From NCBI GenBank assembly GCA_018417955.1, contig JACTVC010000003.1:1426001-1490000 (forward strand): a stretch of 64,000 nucleotides of DNA. Direction: 5' to 3'. This DNA comes from Laccaria trichodermophora. Taxonomy: Eukaryota > Basidiomycota > Agaricomycetes > Agaricales > Hydnangiaceae. The notes below the pieces were generated by a model. That model was given only the letters and a program-made list of their open reading frames with translations, was not told the origin of the DNA and did no database searches. The translations under genes were made by a program, and so were the position numbers. Positions 61,911 through 64,000 of this stretch are shown piece by piece. Positions within the stretch are counted from its first letter, which is position 1. Every line of letters starts with the position of its first letter.

Positions 61911-63042
61911 TCAAATGTATCCACAATCACGGAACCAACCTCTAGCTTTCTCAGCTGTAACAGTAAAAAAAACAGCTTGCCAGAGGAGAGCGTAGGGATT
62001 GCACGTCGCCTCTCCAGATAGCTCGCCTCATGCATAATCACGATTAGCCCGGATCCATGCTTTGATGGCGGAGAAAGCCTCCTCTATTGGGTTGAAATCG
62101 GGAGAGAATGCCGGAAGGAACACAAGCCGCATTCCACTAGTAAAGCCGTAAGATAAATTGTTTGCGTGGATGACATACTCAAACTTGGGACCTACCGCGC
62201 TTCCACCATCTCTCGCAATCGCTCGGATTTGTGGATACTTGCATTGTCCATGACAACGACTGAATTGCGAGCGGGGAAAGGGTTCATGTTACATATCCAG
62301 AAGTCCGTCAACAAACTCATTGAAAAGTTCTGAGTTATATGAACGATCTATAATGTCGAGGTGTAAGATGCCGCTGAGCGAGAGAGCAGGAAGAATAGAG
62401 TATCTGGAAAGTTTGTGAGTGAGGCATGAAGTAGAATGGCTGAAATTCACTACTCACCGCTTTCCGCGTACAAAATAGTCGTGGCGGCGTGCGCAAGTCC
62501 CAATTGGAGACCATGCATAACCATGCTTGGTGGTGTTACGATTACAGGCAGACTCATCAACAAAGACCAGTTGTTCCGGTTTGTAATTCTCTGCAATTGA
62601 TATCTGATATTCTGCACGTCGGTCTTCATTGCGTTCCAGAGCCGGGCGCGTCACCTGTGTACAGTAGGTGTCAGACCGATTTTCAGCAGTGCAATGTCAA
62701 GAAGTGATATACGATACTTTTTTGCGTGCAAACCCTCGTCGCCTGAGTGTCTCCCGGATAGTCCACTCTGACACGCATACTCCACGGGCTTCTTGAAGCT
62801 CGAACTGTAGTTCAGAGATGTAGAGGTCTGGCGTTCGTTCAATGAGTCCCTCTAGGAACTGGGGTGATACCAGTGTGAGCAAAACAACCCAACATCATCG
62901 ACGCATGAAGCTTACGGATGCATCCAAAGCATTCAATGATCTTGGACGGCCAGCCTGGTATGGAACGCGCACAACCGAGCCTGTCGTCCTAGAAAGATGG
63001 AGAACTCGATTGACGGTCCGGTGACTGATACACTGTGCAGGT
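61911..63042 (-). pseudogene. Degenerate Tc1/mariner-like DDE transposase
   Basis: Read leftward, the helix-turn-helix region has CISHRTVNRVLHLSRTTGSV and GRPRSLNALDAS, then, across an intron, FLEGLIERTPDLYISELQFE and WTIRETLRRRGFARKK. The catalytic core shows VFVDESACNRNTTKHGYAWS (first Asp), VVVMDNASIHKSERLREMVE (second Asp) and LPAFSPDFNPIEEAFSAIKA (Glu). The tail GWFRDCGYI matches the family's usual end. Two lesions break it: a frameshift with TAA near 62284-62298 between the first and second Asp motifs, and a TGA at 62028-62030 (minus strand) in AWIRANRDYA-stop-GEL. The introns are still present, so this is a decayed genomic copy, not a retrocopy. Confidence 0.85.
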
Positions 63043-63048
63043 CACGCT

Positions 63049-63281
63049 GGTTGAAGTTCAACCTAACTTTTCAACCTAGCATAGGTCGTATTCAACCGCT
63101 TTTTAGGTTGATTTTCATCAACCTTAGGTTGGTGATCAACCTGGGTCACTTTGGTTGATTAACAACCTAAAATGGCCGTTTTCAACCTAAGGCTTCTGAG
63201 GCTGTTATACCGGCCAATTTCAACTAACCAAAGGTTGAATTCAACCTATTGTTGGTTAGTTTTAACTTGAATGATGGTTGA
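63049..63281. repeat. Dense TCAACC/GGTTGA palindromic array
   Basis: In 233 bp there are seven TCAACC (63058, 63071, 63092, 63118, 63136, 63182, 63241) and five GGTTGA (63049, 63106, 63153, 63233, 63276). Most are extended to TCAACCTA or TAGGTTGA. They form palindromes such as AGGTTGAATTCAACCT (63232-63247) and GGTTGAAGTTCAACC (63049-63063). The array abuts the 5' end of the transposase relic, as a subterminal repeat region would. Confidence 0.8.
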
Positions 63282-64000
63282 TATTTAACCAATATTGAAG
63301 TGATTCTGATAAAAAAACATTATATATTGCTCGTATCACAGGACAACAGTGTGCTATTGCTAGTAATGGTACACTGGGTTGAGGATATGATAGGAAAACA
63401 CCATCAGAGGTCACTGCAATGCATAGAATGTGAGGAACAGGTCGGAAAGGAAAGGGAAATATACAACTTACTGACATGTCAAACCCCCAGCCGAAAGCAT
63501 CTCCCAAACATCGAACTACCACGACAGCATCCAATCAAACAATTCTAGCCAGCAACAAAGGTGAATTAGTAGGTGTTTATGTATGAGTTGATTAGGGACG
63601 AGACTTACGTGTTCATATGTCGCCGACCCTCTCATCCCTGCTCGCAGTTGTGCCCTGCACATGATCTCTCGGCGTGATCGCTTCCGTGCCTCGACTATTT
63701 GGCACTCATCAACTAGCGTTCGGTCAACGGTACATTAACAAATATCAGCGACTCAGTGGAGGGTGACTTACTCTGCCTAGCGCCTTCTCGTTTTCGCTAT
63801 CTGGTGTCTTCCAGCCTTAGGCTGAGCCGGGACTTAATCCTGTAGCCAACATTAGCACGAATGTAAGTCGCATAGCGTGGACTTACCCTTGATTCATTAT
63901 GGCTCCCGCCTCTGTGAAGTGGTCAATTTAAGCTTGGTCTACCATTGTGAGGGAGGGAACGTACCTGGGTCGAGCAGAGATTAGACAAGTTTCCGAGGTG
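63282..64000 (-). other. Possible minus-strand exons, not resolved
   Basis: Several intron-like boundaries are visible on the minus strand (GTAAGT donors at about 63608, 63770 and 63887, each with an upstream-facing CAG or TAG acceptor). One block reads DECQIVEARKRSRREIMCRA, then QLRAGMRGSATYEH. I cannot chain them without stops and recognise no family. It may be the 5' end of the mobile-element transcript, a gene running in from beyond the window, or chance. Confidence 0.25.

Overview
This window reads as nuclear DNA of a filamentous basidiomycete, most likely an Agaricomycete. Almost every gene is split by several GT-AG introns of about 50-60 nt. Genes are packed on both strands with short shared promoters. 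The content is typical of mushroom-forming fungi: F-box/LRR genes, a DNMT5-type DNA methyltransferase, a STAND-TPR protein, a GH16 glucanase, cysteine-rich zinc proteins and a Tc1/mariner-like relic. The species cannot be told from the sequence. All products are assigned from recognised protein motifs; no database search was run. Exon junctions were worked out by hand from reading frame and splice consensus.

Layout. 1-5 kb: truncated F-box gene, PET117 (cytochrome oxidase assembly), a CID/RPR protein that should bind the RNA polymerase II tail, and a PAP2 lipid phosphatase. 5-12 kb: one 2,226-residue DNMT5 (methyltransferase + RING + SNF2) with an N-terminal PIP box. 12-19 kb: CRIPT, an F-box protein, an EFM7/NNT1-like methyltransferase, PEX7 and a sirtuin; the PEX7 and sirtuin start codons are 48 bp apart. 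19.5-24.7 kb: three consecutive minus-strand cysteine-rich genes, two sharing a C2HC motif and one with five tandem Zn(II)2Cys6 clusters. 25-30 kb: secreted GH16 glucanase, NAD(P)HX dehydratase, a 270-bp homopurine tract and a C2H2 protein. 30-41 kb: phosphoglucomutase, CCZ1, a ROG1-like lipase, a winged-helix/coiled-coil protein and a SANT/Myb protein. 41-50 kb: F-box/LRR protein, PIF1 helicase, TIM44 and cytochrome c heme lyase. 49.6-56 kb: a STAND-TPR protein with an apparent frameshift and a hexose transporter. 56-59 kb: dihydroxyacetone kinase whose C-terminus is fused in frame to a fragment of the splicing factor CDC5/CEF1. 59-64 kb: mobile-element territory with a 0.7-kb element bounded by 43-bp inverted repeats, a decayed transposase and a dense TCAACC/GGTTGA array.

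The window is mostly housekeeping rather than one functional cluster. A loose theme is mitochondrial and peroxisomal biogenesis (PET117, TIM44, heme lyase, PEX7, possibly the sirtuin). The most unusual points are the DAK-CDC5 chimera, the five-fold Zn2Cys6 protein, the DNMT5 architecture and the palindromic hexamer array beside the transposase relic.
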